Source: Flectonema sp. DT1601 (Eukaryota > Euglenozoa > Diplonemea > Diplonemida > Diplonemidae). From it: a DNA stretch of 64,000 nucleotides. Numbering within the stretch: position 1 is the stretch's first letter; every line of letters starts with the position of its first letter. This document shows, in pieces, positions 31,336 to 42,584 of the stretch. Position numbers and translations under genes: made by a program. Under the pieces are notes generated by a model. The model did not search any database and was not told where the DNA came from. It saw only the letters and a program-made list of their open reading frames with translations. The DNA is taken from positions 1,240,001 to 1,304,000 of the forward strand of contig OZ025783.1 in NCBI GenBank assembly GCA_964019425.1, written 5' to 3'.

Positions 31336-32752
31336 ATGTCCCATTTCAACTATCAGGAAGCTGAAGAGAAAGTTATTCCGATCACAGCCTTAACGAATTT
31401 GCACGGACAAGATTGGTTTATTAAGGCTCGTGTCACTGATAAGAGTGATGTCAGGAAATGGAACAATCCAAAAAGTCAAGGTATCCTTGGATCTGTTACG
31501 CTAGTTGATGAACAACAAGGTGCTATAAGAGCTACGTTCTTTAAAGAAGGTGTGACAAGATACTTCGAAGACTTACAAAAAGGTGAAGTTTACTACTTCG
31601 GACACGGAAGAGTTAAGATTGCTCAAAAGAGATGGTCTTCACTTCCTCATGATTACGAAATCAGTTTTGACGAGTCAGCAAGTGTTAACCCAGTTCCTTA
31701 TAATGATGCGAGGTCAGCAGCTATTCCGACTGCTGCAGCATCAAACTTTACAGTTCTTAAGGACATAGCTGACCGTGAAACTGGTTCAGTAATCGACCTT
31801 GTTGCTGTTGTTAGAGACTGCGGAACTAATCAAACAATGCAAAGAAAAGCGGGAGGATCAATTCAAAAGCGTACCATTCAGATTTGTGACAACACTACTG
31901 ATCAGTCATTTGATCTTACTCTTTGGGATTCCCAAGCAGAGATTTTTAATGCAGAAGTAGGAGCAAGTATCGTCACGAAGAACGCTCGGGTTGGACGCTT
32001 TCAAGGAACTATTCAACTCACATCTGGAAACACGATTGAAATAAATGCCCCTTCTGGAACACAGCTAAAGGGATGGTGGGACTTTCAAGGTGGTAAGGAA
32101 ATGGCTTTCCAACATCAGAGTTCTGGAGGTGTTCCACGTAAGGTAACCAGATCAGCATTGGAAGAGGTCGACACTCGTAATCTTGGAAGGGGAGCCCAAG
32201 CTGATTGGATTGACGTCAGATGCACAGTTTGCGCAGTCAGCGATAGAAACCCAACCTACACTGCTTGTAGTCATATTAAGGAAGATGGTAAACCTTGTCA
32301 TAAAAAGATAAGTGCAGACGGAGATCAGGGATCGACAGCTCGTTGTCCAACTCACAGCAACGTCGTACCTGTTGAGAGATACATCACATCAATGAAAGTT
32401 GGGGACCATACGTCTCATGTTTTTGCAACTACTTTTGACAAAGAAGCTATGGAAATGTTTGGAATGCCGGCGTCACAACTGGCGGCTAACCCAGCGGCCA
32501 TGACAACTATTAAGGACCGTGTTGAATGGAAGCCTTGTTTAATGGGACTTCGTGTACGTGAAGAAGCCCACGAAGGACAACTTCGCATGAAATACATCGT
32601 CAGCAGGGCAAAGGTTCTCGAAACCGCAACAGAACTCAAGCAGGACTGTTTTAGTATGCTCCTAGACATTGAAAGGTTTGTATTCTTTATAACACTTTCA
32701 TATTTTATCTATCTTATTGTTCTTTTACAGGTACTGTACAGAATCACAATAA
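31336..32752 (+). CDS. RPA1: Replication protein A large subunit (RPA70/RPA1), short form
   Basis: Exons 31336-32675 and 32731-32752, intron GTTTGT...CAG of 55 bp; the last exon adds only YCTESQ and the stop. The product is about 453 aa. The order is DBD-A (ITALTNLHGQDWFIKARVTD, FFKEGVTRYFEDL), DBD-B (IDLVAVVRDCG, FDLTLWDSQAEIF) and DBD-C with its zinc ribbon (CTVC, then C..., HKK, CPTH at about residues 298-341) and the C-terminal ATTFDKEAMEMFGM. This subunit binds single-stranded DNA in replication and repair as part of a heterotrimer. The N-terminal protein-interaction domain (DBD-F) is absent, as known for trypanosomatid RPA-1. Possible acceptors end at 31315 and 31329. Confidence 0.93.
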
Positions 32753-33289
32753 ACAAAACAGCTACCACACTGGGAAGCGTGCTGTTCGCTAGAAGTATCG
32801 ACATTCCTTCGTCACTGCGGTCTGTCACTGCAGTGTCGTGTTTAGTTATTTAGTCTTATCTGAAGCGCAAGTTCGGTTCGTTAATTTGTTAACAAGCGAT
32901 TTATCCAAATTGCACACTTTGGTCTGTGGTGAACAGGAAGGATATCCTGTTGTCAGCGCTTGTCAGTGCTGACGACAAACGACGAAACAATACTTGTACT
33001 CTAATGCTGTCAAAATGAATAGATGGCTGAGCTTCCTCTCACATGTTTAGATGCCTTACTGGTTTGCAGCATGGGAAAAAAAAAAAAAAAAAAAAAGAAG
33101 AAAAAGAAAATAGAACGAAACACTCGGTTTTCTTTACCGTTTCAAGACAACCCATCGCAATAAGCTATGCTGCAGTCTTAATTGGAAACGAAGTTGGATT
33201 CCGCCCGAAGCAGATGAGAAAGGGGAAAAAAAAAAAACTAAAAAAAAAAACCTCCTCCCTGTTTTCTTTGCAGTATGAAAAAAAATTGG

Positions 33290-33320
<31 letters not shown>

Positions 33321-33468
33321 CCTAGTTACGTCTCGACACGCTTCTATTTGTCAATTATAAATCAGTTCGGTCACCTAATTCTTTTAGCAGAGTTGTTTTG
33401 TGTAATTGATGTCGATCACACACTTAACTAATGCTATCATCCAATGCCTAACTCTTTCTTTTCTAAAG
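32753..33468. other. Intergenic region
   Basis: Contains A-rich runs (33076-33096, 33228-33250, 33290-33314) and no supported gene. It ends in the acceptor ttcttttctaaag (AG 33467-33468). Confidence 0.4.
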
Positions 33469-33480
33469 TACATCGACAAC

Positions 33481-34719
33481 ATGAGTTGTGATGAGCAACG
33501 GGATTTACGTTTTAACGAAGTCGTCGTATTGAAAGAAAGAAATCCAACTTTGGGAAGTGAATTTGATTTAGAAATTCCTGTCGATCGATTTGAGGATGCG
33601 ATGACAGCAGAAGAAGAACGGACAAGAGAACAACGTGTCCAACAAGAGTCTGATAGAGAACAACGGATTGGACAAAACGAATGCTATTTCGATCTTGAAG
33701 CCGCGATCCTCCAAATGGAAAAGACCGCTACAAGTAAAGACGAGTGCGATGAACTACCTGAAGCATATCACTATTTGGTTAATAACCACTTTGATGTTGA
33801 AATTTTACCAGACTTTTCAACGGACGTCATTGCAACTCCGACTGACGATACCGGACCTGAATGGAACTGTTCGATATTTTTACTTGATCACAAAACAGTT
33901 CCTTGTTGTACTGGCAAACGTCATCCTGTAATCAAGAAATACATACCAGCAGTAACAATTGCTGAAACACCACTTCCTGATGAAATGCCAATGATGTTTG
34001 TACCAAAATCATTAACCATTAACATGAATAATATTATGAACTCTGGTTGTGAACATGATGAAGAGATTGAAGCTGATTTTATCTCAGCAGATGAAGTGAT
34101 TAAGACTCCTGAATCGTATTGTTTAAGTCTTGATCAACAAGTTAACACGTCAACAGAATGGCCGTTAAACTTTTCTGGGAATCCAACAAGAAAAGATCCG
34201 TCGAGCTTAGATAATAATATTAAAGAAGTTGATGATAAATTGAGTCAACTGACACCTCCAATCTGTATAAATTATATTATAAACACCAATTATGAACATG
34301 ATGAAGAAATAGCAGCTGATTCTGTCTCAGCAGATGAAGTGATTGTGACTCCTGAGGAATGGCAGTTGAATCCAATTAAGGATTTTGAAATGAATTCTTT
34401 GATAGAAACTTCTCTCTTTTACGATCAACGTTATTGTGTTTCTCAAACTGAACTACCTTCTGACTTACGAATTGGATCAAAAATCACTGCTCGTGAATCT
34501 CCCAATAGTAGTTGGAAAACTCAAGCAGTCGAAACTATCATCATAAACACACAAAGTATTATAATTAACGGACTACTTTGGTTTGAAGTCATCTTGTTGA
34601 GACCAGAGAAAGATACAATTTTTCGAAAACCAGTTTCGGTATCCAACTCTCACATAAATCTTAGTGATGCTTTTGATTTAGAAATACCTGCTGACAGGTT
34701 TGAAGAAATAATGAACTGA
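33481..34719 (+). CDS. Acidic protein of unknown function with internal repeats
   Basis: A 412-aa, acidic, polar protein I cannot assign. The motif FDLEIPVDRFEDAM near the N-terminus (residues about 23-36) returns at the very C-terminus as FDLEIPADRFEEIMN. A second pair, EHDEEIEADFISADEVIKTP and EHDEEIAADSVSADEVIVTP, sits in the middle (about 194-215 and 277-298). Near the C-terminus a stretch (RIGSKITARES through GLLWFEVILLRP) has beta-rich, SH3-like character. A helical Glu/Arg segment (TAEEERTREQRVQQESDREQ) follows the first motif. There is no membrane segment. The ATG at 33481 is 12 nt after an acceptor. No intron is evident. Confidence 0.75.
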   Translation: MSCDEQRDLRFNEVVVLKERNPTLGSEFDLEIPVDRFEDAMTAEEERTREQRVQQESDREQRIGQNECYFDLEAAILQMEKTATSKDECDELPEAYHYLVNNHFDVEILPDFSTDVIATPTDDTGPEWNCSIFLLDHKTVPCCTGKRHPVIKKYIPAVTIAETPLPDEMPMMFVPKSLTINMNNIMNSGCEHDEEIEADFISADEVIKTPESYCLSLDQQVNTSTEWPLNFSGNPTRKDPSSLDNNIKEVDDKLSQLTPPICINYIINTNYEHDEEIAADSVSADEVIVTPEEWQLNPIKDFEMNSLIETSLFYDQRYCVSQTELPSDLRIGSKITARESPNSSWKTQAVETIIINTQSIIINGLLWFEVILLRPEKDTIFRKPVSVSNSHINLSDAFDLEIPADRFEEIMN

Positions 34720-35988
34720 AGGGTGGCTGCCTAGTTGCCCTTTTTTTAACTGAATAAACATGCTTTCAGTTTGCTTAACTATTGTGAAATAAGAGAGATC
34801 CATATCGGGCACAGGTAGGGGATGTCGGTATCGATTCAGTTTTTTTTTTTTTTTTTTCCCTTTCAAATCGCCTGATTCGTAAGATAAATATAAAGACGGG
34901 GGTAGTGGTGTAGGGATTGACCATAATATTAGTATTGCTAGCCATTTCTCGAGGATGCTTTAAGTCGTTTTTGTGCTTATGCAAATTTACTCATTTTCCA
35001 CTTGCCTTTTTTTTTGCAAACGAACGTTTCATTCCTACCTCAAGAAAGTATCAAATGTACCCCTTCTTAATATTATCTTGTGTTGAATTTGTGAAGCTTC
35101 GCTGTCTGCTGCTTTTTTTCTTTTACCAGCCTGTTTTTAGTTCTTTTTGGTTTGTTTTACCTGAAAAAAAAATTCCCCTGCTCTTTTTTTTTTTTTTTGC
35201 ACCGACGAAGTAGGAGACTATTCAGATTAAGAGCCGTTTATTTATTATTGTCAAATATTATCTATTTCACCGTGCGCCCCAGTAATGCTGTCTGCGATCA
35301 ACAAAACATAAATGGTAGATTTTGCTTCCTCTGAATAGGTTTTTTTTTCTCTTTTTTTTTCTGGGAAGGAAATACGCCTCCAGTCTCACTGTCTTTATTG
35401 CAACTATGGAAACGAAGAACTCACTCCATGAAATACCTTAGTGAGGTTCGCTCATATAGGATTTATAATAATGGACTCAGAGAAGAAACTATTCAGATTG
35501 AAAGCCGTTATTTCTTATAGTTGTCCGCGACAGGATTCTGTTTGTGCTTTCAGCGAAATATAAATGGTAGATTTTTGTATTCTGATGATCGTCGTATTTT
35601 GTATTGAGTGGCTCGCCATCTCGTTTATTAAACATTGCACCTTGTGGTTTGTGTTTGCTTTTTTTTTCTTTTTCTTATTTTTTATGAAAACAATTTAGCA
35701 ACCTTTGTTGCTAGGAGTGTGGTTGTTACCTTTACACGTATGTCTTTATTTATAGCCATATCCGTAACTTTCGGGAAAAAGGATTGGCTCTAAGGACACA
35801 TGCCGGTCTGCGAAGGGTCTCAGCACATCCATCACTGCATTCTTTATGTATTTCCTCGTATAACCCATTTCTGGTCTGTTTGGTAAACGGGATTTATCAC
35901 ATACCTGTTCTATAAAATTATTAGTTTTTTTTTTTCCTTTTTCTTTCTTCCTTCGATTCCAGTTGGTTTCCTTGTTGTCGCGAAAATT

Positions 35989-36029
<41 letters not shown>

Positions 36030-36166
36030 ACCATTTTTTTCCCGTCTTGCGACTCTGGGCAAGTTCTTAGAAATATTTGCGTCATCGATGAGGTGGTTAA
36101 AAATAACTGCTTCAGAATGATATTGGGTAAATTTCTTATTTTTTTAAAAAAAAATATTTATTTTAG
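34720..36166. other. Intergenic region with dispersed repeat family 5
   Basis: Two related modules lie here: about 35200-35335 (gcaccgacgaagtagg, attaagagccgtttattta, gcgatcaacaaaacataaat) and about 35470-35580. Long T runs occur at 35990-36027. No gene is supported. The region ends in the acceptor atttattttag (AG 36165-36166). Confidence 0.5.
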
Positions 36167-36180
36167 GAATCAACTTCAAT

Positions 36181-39100
36181 ATGACACACCTTCCTATTCC
36201 TGGGATGTCGGTGAAAGGTACCGTGAAGTTAGACTTTTTACCGAGAGCAAGAGAATTTGGAGCTGTACATTTCACAGGCGAAGACGTAGCTGCAGTTGAA
36301 AAAGCAGCAGTAGATTTAACCAGAATGAGAGATGATCTGCTTAGTACACAACAAGACAAGGTTGAGAAAAGCGAAGCTTTAGCTTACTATGGTCATGCAC
36401 TTAATTATTTTAAACATATGCCTGGTGGAGTAGGTCTTCCTGTGTTTCAATGGGCTGATGTAACCGGACTGCATCCTGCTACGGGTTCTGTCGCATCACC
36501 AGTACTGGAATTGGCATCAATTTTATTTAACATTGCTGTACGTAATATCCAGAAATGTGGTTTACTACTGGCATCTGATCCCAAACAGTGTACACAACTT
36601 CTTCGTGAGGCGTCTGCTGTTTTTTCACTTATTAAAGAACGTCATACTCTGGAGGGTTCAATTGATCTGAGATCAGATGTGTTGCATTGCCTCTCCGATT
36701 ATTACATGGCTTTTTTGTATCTCGCGGCATATAAACAAATGGACCCATCAAATTTAAAGAACAGACAGAAATTCGCAGGAGAACTCTCCAGTCAATTAAG
36801 ATCAGTTTTAAATAATCACAACATTGCATTAAATAATATGAATCAAAGATTTAGAGAAGCAGCTGTGTTTTATGAAGGATTGTTCGCAGCACAACACTGG
36901 CTACACGTTGCAGAACTTCTCGATGCTGATACCAACGACAGTATGGCGTCTGGTGAAGTTATCGATAGAATCAAACACAACATAGGTCCGATTGTTATAA
37001 AACTCGAAGATATTGATAAAGAACTACGTACCCTTCCTATTCCTCAGGAACAGAAAGAAACCTATCAGCTTATTTTAAATGAATTACTGTCTAAGGTTGG
37101 TGTGACTCATACAAGCTTAAGTGGCCAAATCAGAATTTTTGATGGTCGGAGAAAACCAGCAGAAAATTGGGTAATGACAACACTCGCAGCAAAAGTAAGC
37201 AAATCAACATTTGTGATTGAAGAACAAGCGGATGCTTTAACATCACTCCCACCAGCAGCAGCAGGTATTGAACTAAAGCGTTATGAAGCTGGGGTAGCTG
37301 CTTTCTTATCAACAGCTAAAGCAAATGGAGCAGCAGCCTGTGCCGACATATCGAACAAGTTTGCTCACCTCCCAGTCACTGGTATCCTTTCAAGACAACA
37401 TAGCGAAGGTGAATCTCTCCTCCCAAAGACACTTGCCGATAAGATTACTGCACTACACCTTGAATTAGAGTCTCCATCAGTATCCGTCAACACCTCTCTT
37501 GAGGCTGTAAAAAGTCTGGCTATGACTTGTCGAAATCAAATTAATGAATCTGAAGAAGCTGTATGAAATTATTTTTATTTTGTCAATTTTTTTTTTATAG
37601 TTTGTCAACCATACTTGTACCCCTTTAAAGGGGGCAAAATAAAGGGTAAAAGGTGCCTAAGTGCACACGAACGACCAGTGGAATGGCCAATCATAAAAGG
37701 TAACAGGAGAGGAATAAAAAGACGATGACATCACTCGGTGTCTGAATCATCACAGTCAGCTTCCCCGTCTGAAGCCCAGTCGAGCTCGTCAACATCGTCA
37801 GACCCAACAACGTTGGTGATGTCTTTGTTGATGAAAAGCTGAGTTCTCATCCCCAAAGACTGGGTCGTCAGGCGTTTCCGGCGCTTGTTTGACAGAATTA
37901 GTTCCATATTACTGAAACCACTGTCTACCCCGGTCACAATCGGTGTGATGCTCGTGATTGTGAGCGCGCTCTTTTTCAGAGCGGGGTACGTCTCCGAGTT
38001 CTTCCAGAACGAGAAACAGGAACCGCTGACTGCCGTACTCACGTGCGTGTCAGTAACCCAGGTACGGTACTCGGTAGCGGATGCTTCATCGAAAATAGTT
38101 GGAAATGTTGAGAGCAGCATTTCAACCGAGGAGTCAACGATTCCCTTCTTGAGCCTCGCAACTGCTGGGTGCAGGAGTCTCGCAGCAGTGTATATTGCTG
38201 CGTGGTCAGCCTCGTATGCCTGCTGCAGGGAACTGGCCAACTCAGGGCACTTCTTCCTGAGATCTGCCACTTCATCGATGAAGTGTGCGATGGGCTCCAG
38301 GATTTCCTTTGCCTGTGCTGCTTCGTTCCACACCGCATCCCGTCTGTCGTTCGCAGCCTTCCTTGCTTCCACCGTGGCATCGACTCCTGGCGAGAATATC
38401 CGCAAGAGTCCCTTCACGCTCTCGCAGGTGGTGCTCCCGAATCGTTCAGATTCTTGCTGGACGAATCCAACAATGCTGTGTCTCTTGAGGCAGAGATGGC
38501 TGAGTATCCTGAACTGGCTCGTCCACCTTGTCCCGCCTGACGACACCATTGCAGCTGGTGGTTCAGGTTTTCCTGCACTCTCTTGCCCAGCAAGCCGCAG
38601 TTCTCCGATGACGGACCCGATGTGGCTCTGGGTTGGTCCCGGCTTGTCGACTCCCCTCAGGACATCTACGTACCGTGTCCAGACGTCAGCCAGACCATCT
38701 TCCACTTCAGCCTGCGAGAAAAGGTCGAAGCTTTCCCGCAGGGCAAGCAGAGCTTCGATGACATCGCTGTCATGCCCAACCTGCTCCTTCTCCGCTGTCT
38801 TCTTTTGGAATGCAAGATACCTTCGTTCTCGTGTCGGGGCGTTGAACATCATGTTCTGCCACGTGCAACTTCGGAAAAGTGCCTTTGATAAAGGTTTTCA
38901 CAACAGTGTCCCAGACAGAACACAACAAGAACTGGAAGTCTGGAAACTCCCTTCACGTTGTACGTGGCCTTGTCCATCACCATGAACCGAAGGTTGGGGT
39001 ACTTTACGAGTACCTTCTTAACAAACTTTGAGAAAAGAAAAAAAAACAATAGCAAAAAAAAAATCATAAAAACAGTACCAAGCAGCGGTGAGGGAAGATG

Positions 39101-40255
39101 CTAGCGGTTTTGAGAAATTTGGAGCTCGTTGGAAGGCAAACAGGGAAGACTTTGCTTTACAACAAGGATCTAAAAACTTTGTATCGGTATGCTTTAATCA
39201 ATTTATTTTGTTAAAATAAAATACTTCGATCCGATAATATAATAACACAACAGGCTGCTGCTGACTACAGAAGACGTTTAGATGATGCGGCAAAGGTAGA
39301 CGCTGGATTCGAACAGCAAATAAAAGAACTCAACATGGAACTTATCGATAGAATACCCACAACACACGAGGAACATCTGAAATGTACGCAAACAAACAAC
39401 AGCATACCAAAGGAAGAAGTAACTGCAATGCTTGAAGAACTAAAAACTCATTCTCTCACAATCGAGACGGGGATTGAACAGATGAATGGAAAACTGTTTG
39501 AGTTAGAACAGAAGATTAACTCTGAGGCTGAAGGGATAATGACCGAGCTTCTCGCAACGAAGGGAGGCGAACCAGCCTACCAGAAACTCTTGTCATCAAA
39601 GATGGAAGAACACAAACAATGTGAAACACAAATAGAAGCTATTAAATTATCCCTAGAAGATGAACTAGCAGTTGTTGAACAGATCTGTGGTAATATTAAA
39701 AACAACGATCCTACCTACGATGAGGATATGAAAGTAGACTACATCAGAAGTGTTGATGAAGCAATCTCTGGTTATTACAGCATTAGAGCAAACCTTGAAA
39801 AAACAACTGCATTCTATCCACAGATGTCTGAGTCGTGTGCTAACATGCAGACATGGGTCCGTGATCACGTACTCTCTCAGTGTTTTGATGAGAGGAAGAG
39901 TCTACTTGGGTTAGAGAACACGAGATCAGTTCAGGAAAAAACCGATTTCGAGTTTGCGACTAATCTCAACGATGGATTAAACACCGCTCAAAGTGCACCA
40001 ACGTATGTGATGGCACCAACAGCTAATCCATATTTTCAAGCAACTGCGCCACCTGCTTGTGCTCCACCTACTCTATCTGGATCGAGGTACCAACCTGGTG
40101 CTGCAGTGTGTACGACTTTAACATTCGGTGGTCAATCTCAGAGTGCAACTGTTGTTAGTGGGACTCATGCAGTCTACGCATTGCGTCTCAGTAATGGTGA
40201 AGTTGTGACTGACGTACCTGCAGCTTGTGTGTACCCAGCCGCGATGTCTATGTAA
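36181..40255 (+). CDS. ALIX/BRO1-domain ESCRT accessory protein
   Basis: Exons 36181-37560, 39076-39186 and 39254-40255, all phase 0; the product is 830 aa (human ALIX 868). Residues about 3-350 form the BRO1 domain (LDFLPRAREFGAVHFTGED, YYGHALNYF, LASILFNIAVRNIQKCG, DLRSDVLHCLSDYYMAFLYL). The coiled V domain follows; the splice joins it as SEEA|YQAAVREDASGFEKFG. BRO1 domains bind ESCRT-III (CHMP4/Snf7) and the V domain binds cargo or adaptors, in multivesicular-body sorting and abscission. The usual Pro-rich tail is reduced and the C-terminus ends in a compact module (GAAVCTTLTFGGQSQ through YALRLSNGEVVTDVPAACVYP). The first intron (1,515 bp) holds a hAT-like transposon. The ATG lies 14 nt after an acceptor. 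Confidence 0.9.
37640..39060 (-). mobile_element. hAT-like DNA transposon remnant inside the first ALIX intron
   Basis: A minus-strand frame (38852-37731, 373 codons) is GC-rich, unlike its host gene. It contains GGTRWTSQFRILSHLCLKRH, whose TRW resembles the RNase-H-like core of hAT transposases, and ends with FWKNSETYPALKKSALTI followed by GVDSGFSNMELILSNKRRKR, which resembles the hAT C-terminal dimerisation region. A further piece in another frame lies upstream (about 39040-38850, KYPNLRFMVMDKATYNVKGV). The N-terminal part (BED finger) is missing, so it is a 5'-truncated or decayed copy. I could not find clear terminal inverted repeats or an 8-bp duplication by eye. Confidence 0.7.
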
Positions 40256-40790
40256 TGGACTCGTGTTCCCTCTCTCTTTTTTATTTTTTGTTTTCTGATT
40301 CTTCTCAACGAGGTCTACCAACCTCCCGTTTCTCAGTTACGTTACCACAAAAGACAAGTGTTCTTTGACACGTTTTTTCTTCGTTTTTTTTTTCTTCTTC
40401 TTTCCACACAAAGTGTATTCGGTATTTGCACTCGTGGAATACCCTTTTCAGTTGTCGATTTTAAAACTGTAAAACAACACCTCTTTCTGCTTGAGAGGAG
40501 AAGGGACAGAGTACCGATACCTTGGATCCAAACAAGCGTGAATTAAATACAGTCTTCCTGTGAAGAGTGTGGTAAAGGAAACCAAGAACAAAGAGAAAAA
40601 AAAAAATTCGAACGGAAAAAAAAAAAAAAAAAAAAAAAAAGAAGTTTGCTTCGCTCTCCAAAATGCTGCTAACCTTTCTCGTTAAATTGGTGGCAAAGTT
40701 TTTTTTTTTTTTTTTTTTAAAATTATTTTTTGTTTCATTTGTGAGTCTTGACAGTGTAATCCTTTTTTGTTTAAATACTTCGTTTCCCAG
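40256..40790. other. Intergenic region, homopolymer-rich
   Basis: Contains A and T runs (40600-40640, 40699-40720) and ends in a strong acceptor cttcgtttcccag (AG 40789-40790). No gene. Confidence 0.4.
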
Positions 40791-40803
40791 ATCGTAAAAA
40801 AAG

Positions 40804-42429
40804 ATGCTATCGACCCCTATTACACTGTGTCTTGACAGGTGGTCGTGGGGTCCTCACCAGGGTACTTGTCTTCCTCAGAAAGATGTTCAATATCGATCTA
40901 GGATCAAAGAAATTGAAAATAATAAAAAAACAACAATCGGAGTGATAAAAAAAATATTAGCAACCGCTGGAGGTGGAAAAGGACCAAAAATTATTATAAA
41001 AATTGGAAATGACGAGGCTAAATGGGAATCAATTATAGAAATTTGCAATAAATTTAATACTTGGGGAGTACCCCTACCCATAGTAACGCAATCATGGTAC
41101 ATTGATAAGGAGTTTGGCATGGATGCAGTGTCTGGGTTTTGTCCGAAATTACTTACAGTAGTCCGGAATGAAACTGATATTCCACGGTGTCTTACTTCAC
41201 AGATCGTAGTTGATGACTATATAGGTCTCGTAGAGGATGATTCATTGTTTGAAATGATTTCAAATAAAAGATTGTACATGATTGACTTATCATTTCTATC
41301 TGTAATTAAATCAATCTCTTCACCAGTTTGTTTGTTCTATCAAACCTCAGATGATCAACTGCTACCAATCGTTTTACAGTTATCACCCTACGGAACTGTT
41401 TTCACTCCTAATGACAACTCATACGCCTGGATCATGGCTAAGTTATTGTACAAACAAGCAGCTCTTTATTGGAAAATTTTCGGTCTTAGAAGGTATTCAT
41501 TGCATTCAGTAGCTGATGTAGCAGCGCAATGCACCACCAGGAACCTATCAATCAAACATCCAATACGACAGTTATTAGAACCGTATTTAAAAGGTGCTGA
41601 TCAGATTAAGATTGAGTATAGAAAAATGCTATCTCCAGGAGGGGCTTTGTATCATCTTTGTGGAGGACATCTCTCGAAGAGGTGTGATGATATAACGCAT
41701 CTCGCAAAGAGGAGATACCATTTTATTAATGATTCTGTGAAGATTGATTTGGAAAGAAGAGGTTTTGATGGTGAAAATCCCCAACTAAGTTACCCATATG
41801 CGGAATCAGCCATTCCTTTGTGGAATTGTATTGAAGACTACTGCTCGTCAATCATTGGACGCTACTACATGGAACCAAGAGACATCACATCAGATCCGGA
41901 ATTAAACTGCTGGATTACGGAGTTGAGAGAAGAAATTACAACTGTTCCTTACCTCAGAGATTATTCAAAAGATCCTCTTGTCTTTATTTGTTCTAGTTTG
42001 GTGTGGTTGTGTACTGGAGGGGCATCAGCTTGGAGAGGAGATCATTTTGATAATAATTCATTTTGTCTTGAAGGTCCATTTATGTTAAATTGTGAATCGT
42101 ATCAGTTGTTACCAAAAAGTGATGTCGATTTGAAATTTGTGTTGTCGGCTTTGCCTTCGATCGGTTTTTGTGAAACTCAAATGAACTTTATCGAAGCTTC
42201 CAACGCTGCTTATCATTCGGTCCCTCGTCTGCTGTCACAGGAATCCCAGAGATTAAAAGTGTTTCCTGATCAACAAGCTCAGAGTTGTTACCTTCGATTT
42301 ATTGATAGTCTTGCCCACTTCGATGATCAACTGAGTCTGAGAAATCAAAAAAACAAACAAAACACCTTTACTGGTCAAAGTTACAAAGCTTTATTGCCGT
42401 CACAGGTTGCTATGAGTCTAACCATTTAG
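40804..42429 (+). CDS. Lipoxygenase-like protein lacking the histidine iron ligands
   Basis: A 541-aa protein that follows the lipoxygenase catalytic domain: LLPIVLQLSP and FTPNDNSYAWIMAKLLYKQA, then TTRNLSIKHPIRQLLEPYL, then DLERRGFDG, YPYAESAIPLWNCIEDYCS, YY...D (RYYMEPRDITSDPELNCW), and a C-terminus SYKALLPSQVAMSLTI that mimics the family's ending in Ile. In an ungapped reading against soybean LOX-1, the two helix-9 histidines correspond to Lys224 and Arg229. The third His and the Asn correspond to Ala407 and Arg411. Only the C-terminal Ile ligand remains. The PLAT domain is also absent. It is therefore probably a non-catalytic relative, or binds its cofactor differently. The ATG is 13 nt after an acceptor. 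No intron. Confidence 0.8.
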   Translation: MLSTPITLCLDRWSWGPHQGTCLPQKDVQYRSRIKEIENNKKTTIGVIKKILATAGGGKGPKIIIKIGNDEAKWESIIEICNKFNTWGVPLPIVTQSWYIDKEFGMDAVSGFCPKLLTVVRNETDIPRCLTSQIVVDDYIGLVEDDSLFEMISNKRLYMIDLSFLSVIKSISSPVCLFYQTSDDQLLPIVLQLSPYGTVFTPNDNSYAWIMAKLLYKQAALYWKIFGLRRYSLHSVADVAAQCTTRNLSIKHPIRQLLEPYLKGADQIKIEYRKMLSPGGALYHLCGGHLSKRCDDITHLAKRRYHFINDSVKIDLERRGFDGENPQLSYPYAESAIPLWNCIEDYCSSIIGRYYMEPRDITSDPELNCWITELREEITTVPYLRDYSKDPLVFICSSLVWLCTGGASAWRGDHFDNNSFCLEGPFMLNCESYQLLPKSDVDLKFVLSALPSIGFCETQMNFIEASNAAYHSVPRLLSQESQRLKVFPDQQAQSCYLRFIDSLAHFDDQLSLRNQKNKQNTFTGQSYKALLPSQVAMSLTI

Positions 42430-42584
42430 TTTGAGGTGAATACACGTCTGATTTTACACTTTTTTTTATTCGTTACCGTTTATACGTTCGATTTCGTGTT
42501 TTGAAGATTGTTTTTTTAGTCTTAACTGTTGATGTCTCTAATCTCATCTCAAATAAACAGTACCTTCCCCACCCATTATAAATA

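Noticed and set aside
37885-38985. A 366-codon + strand frame in the ALIX intron
   Set aside because: It is the complement of the hAT-like minus-strand frame, which carries recognisable transposase motifs; the + frame has none.
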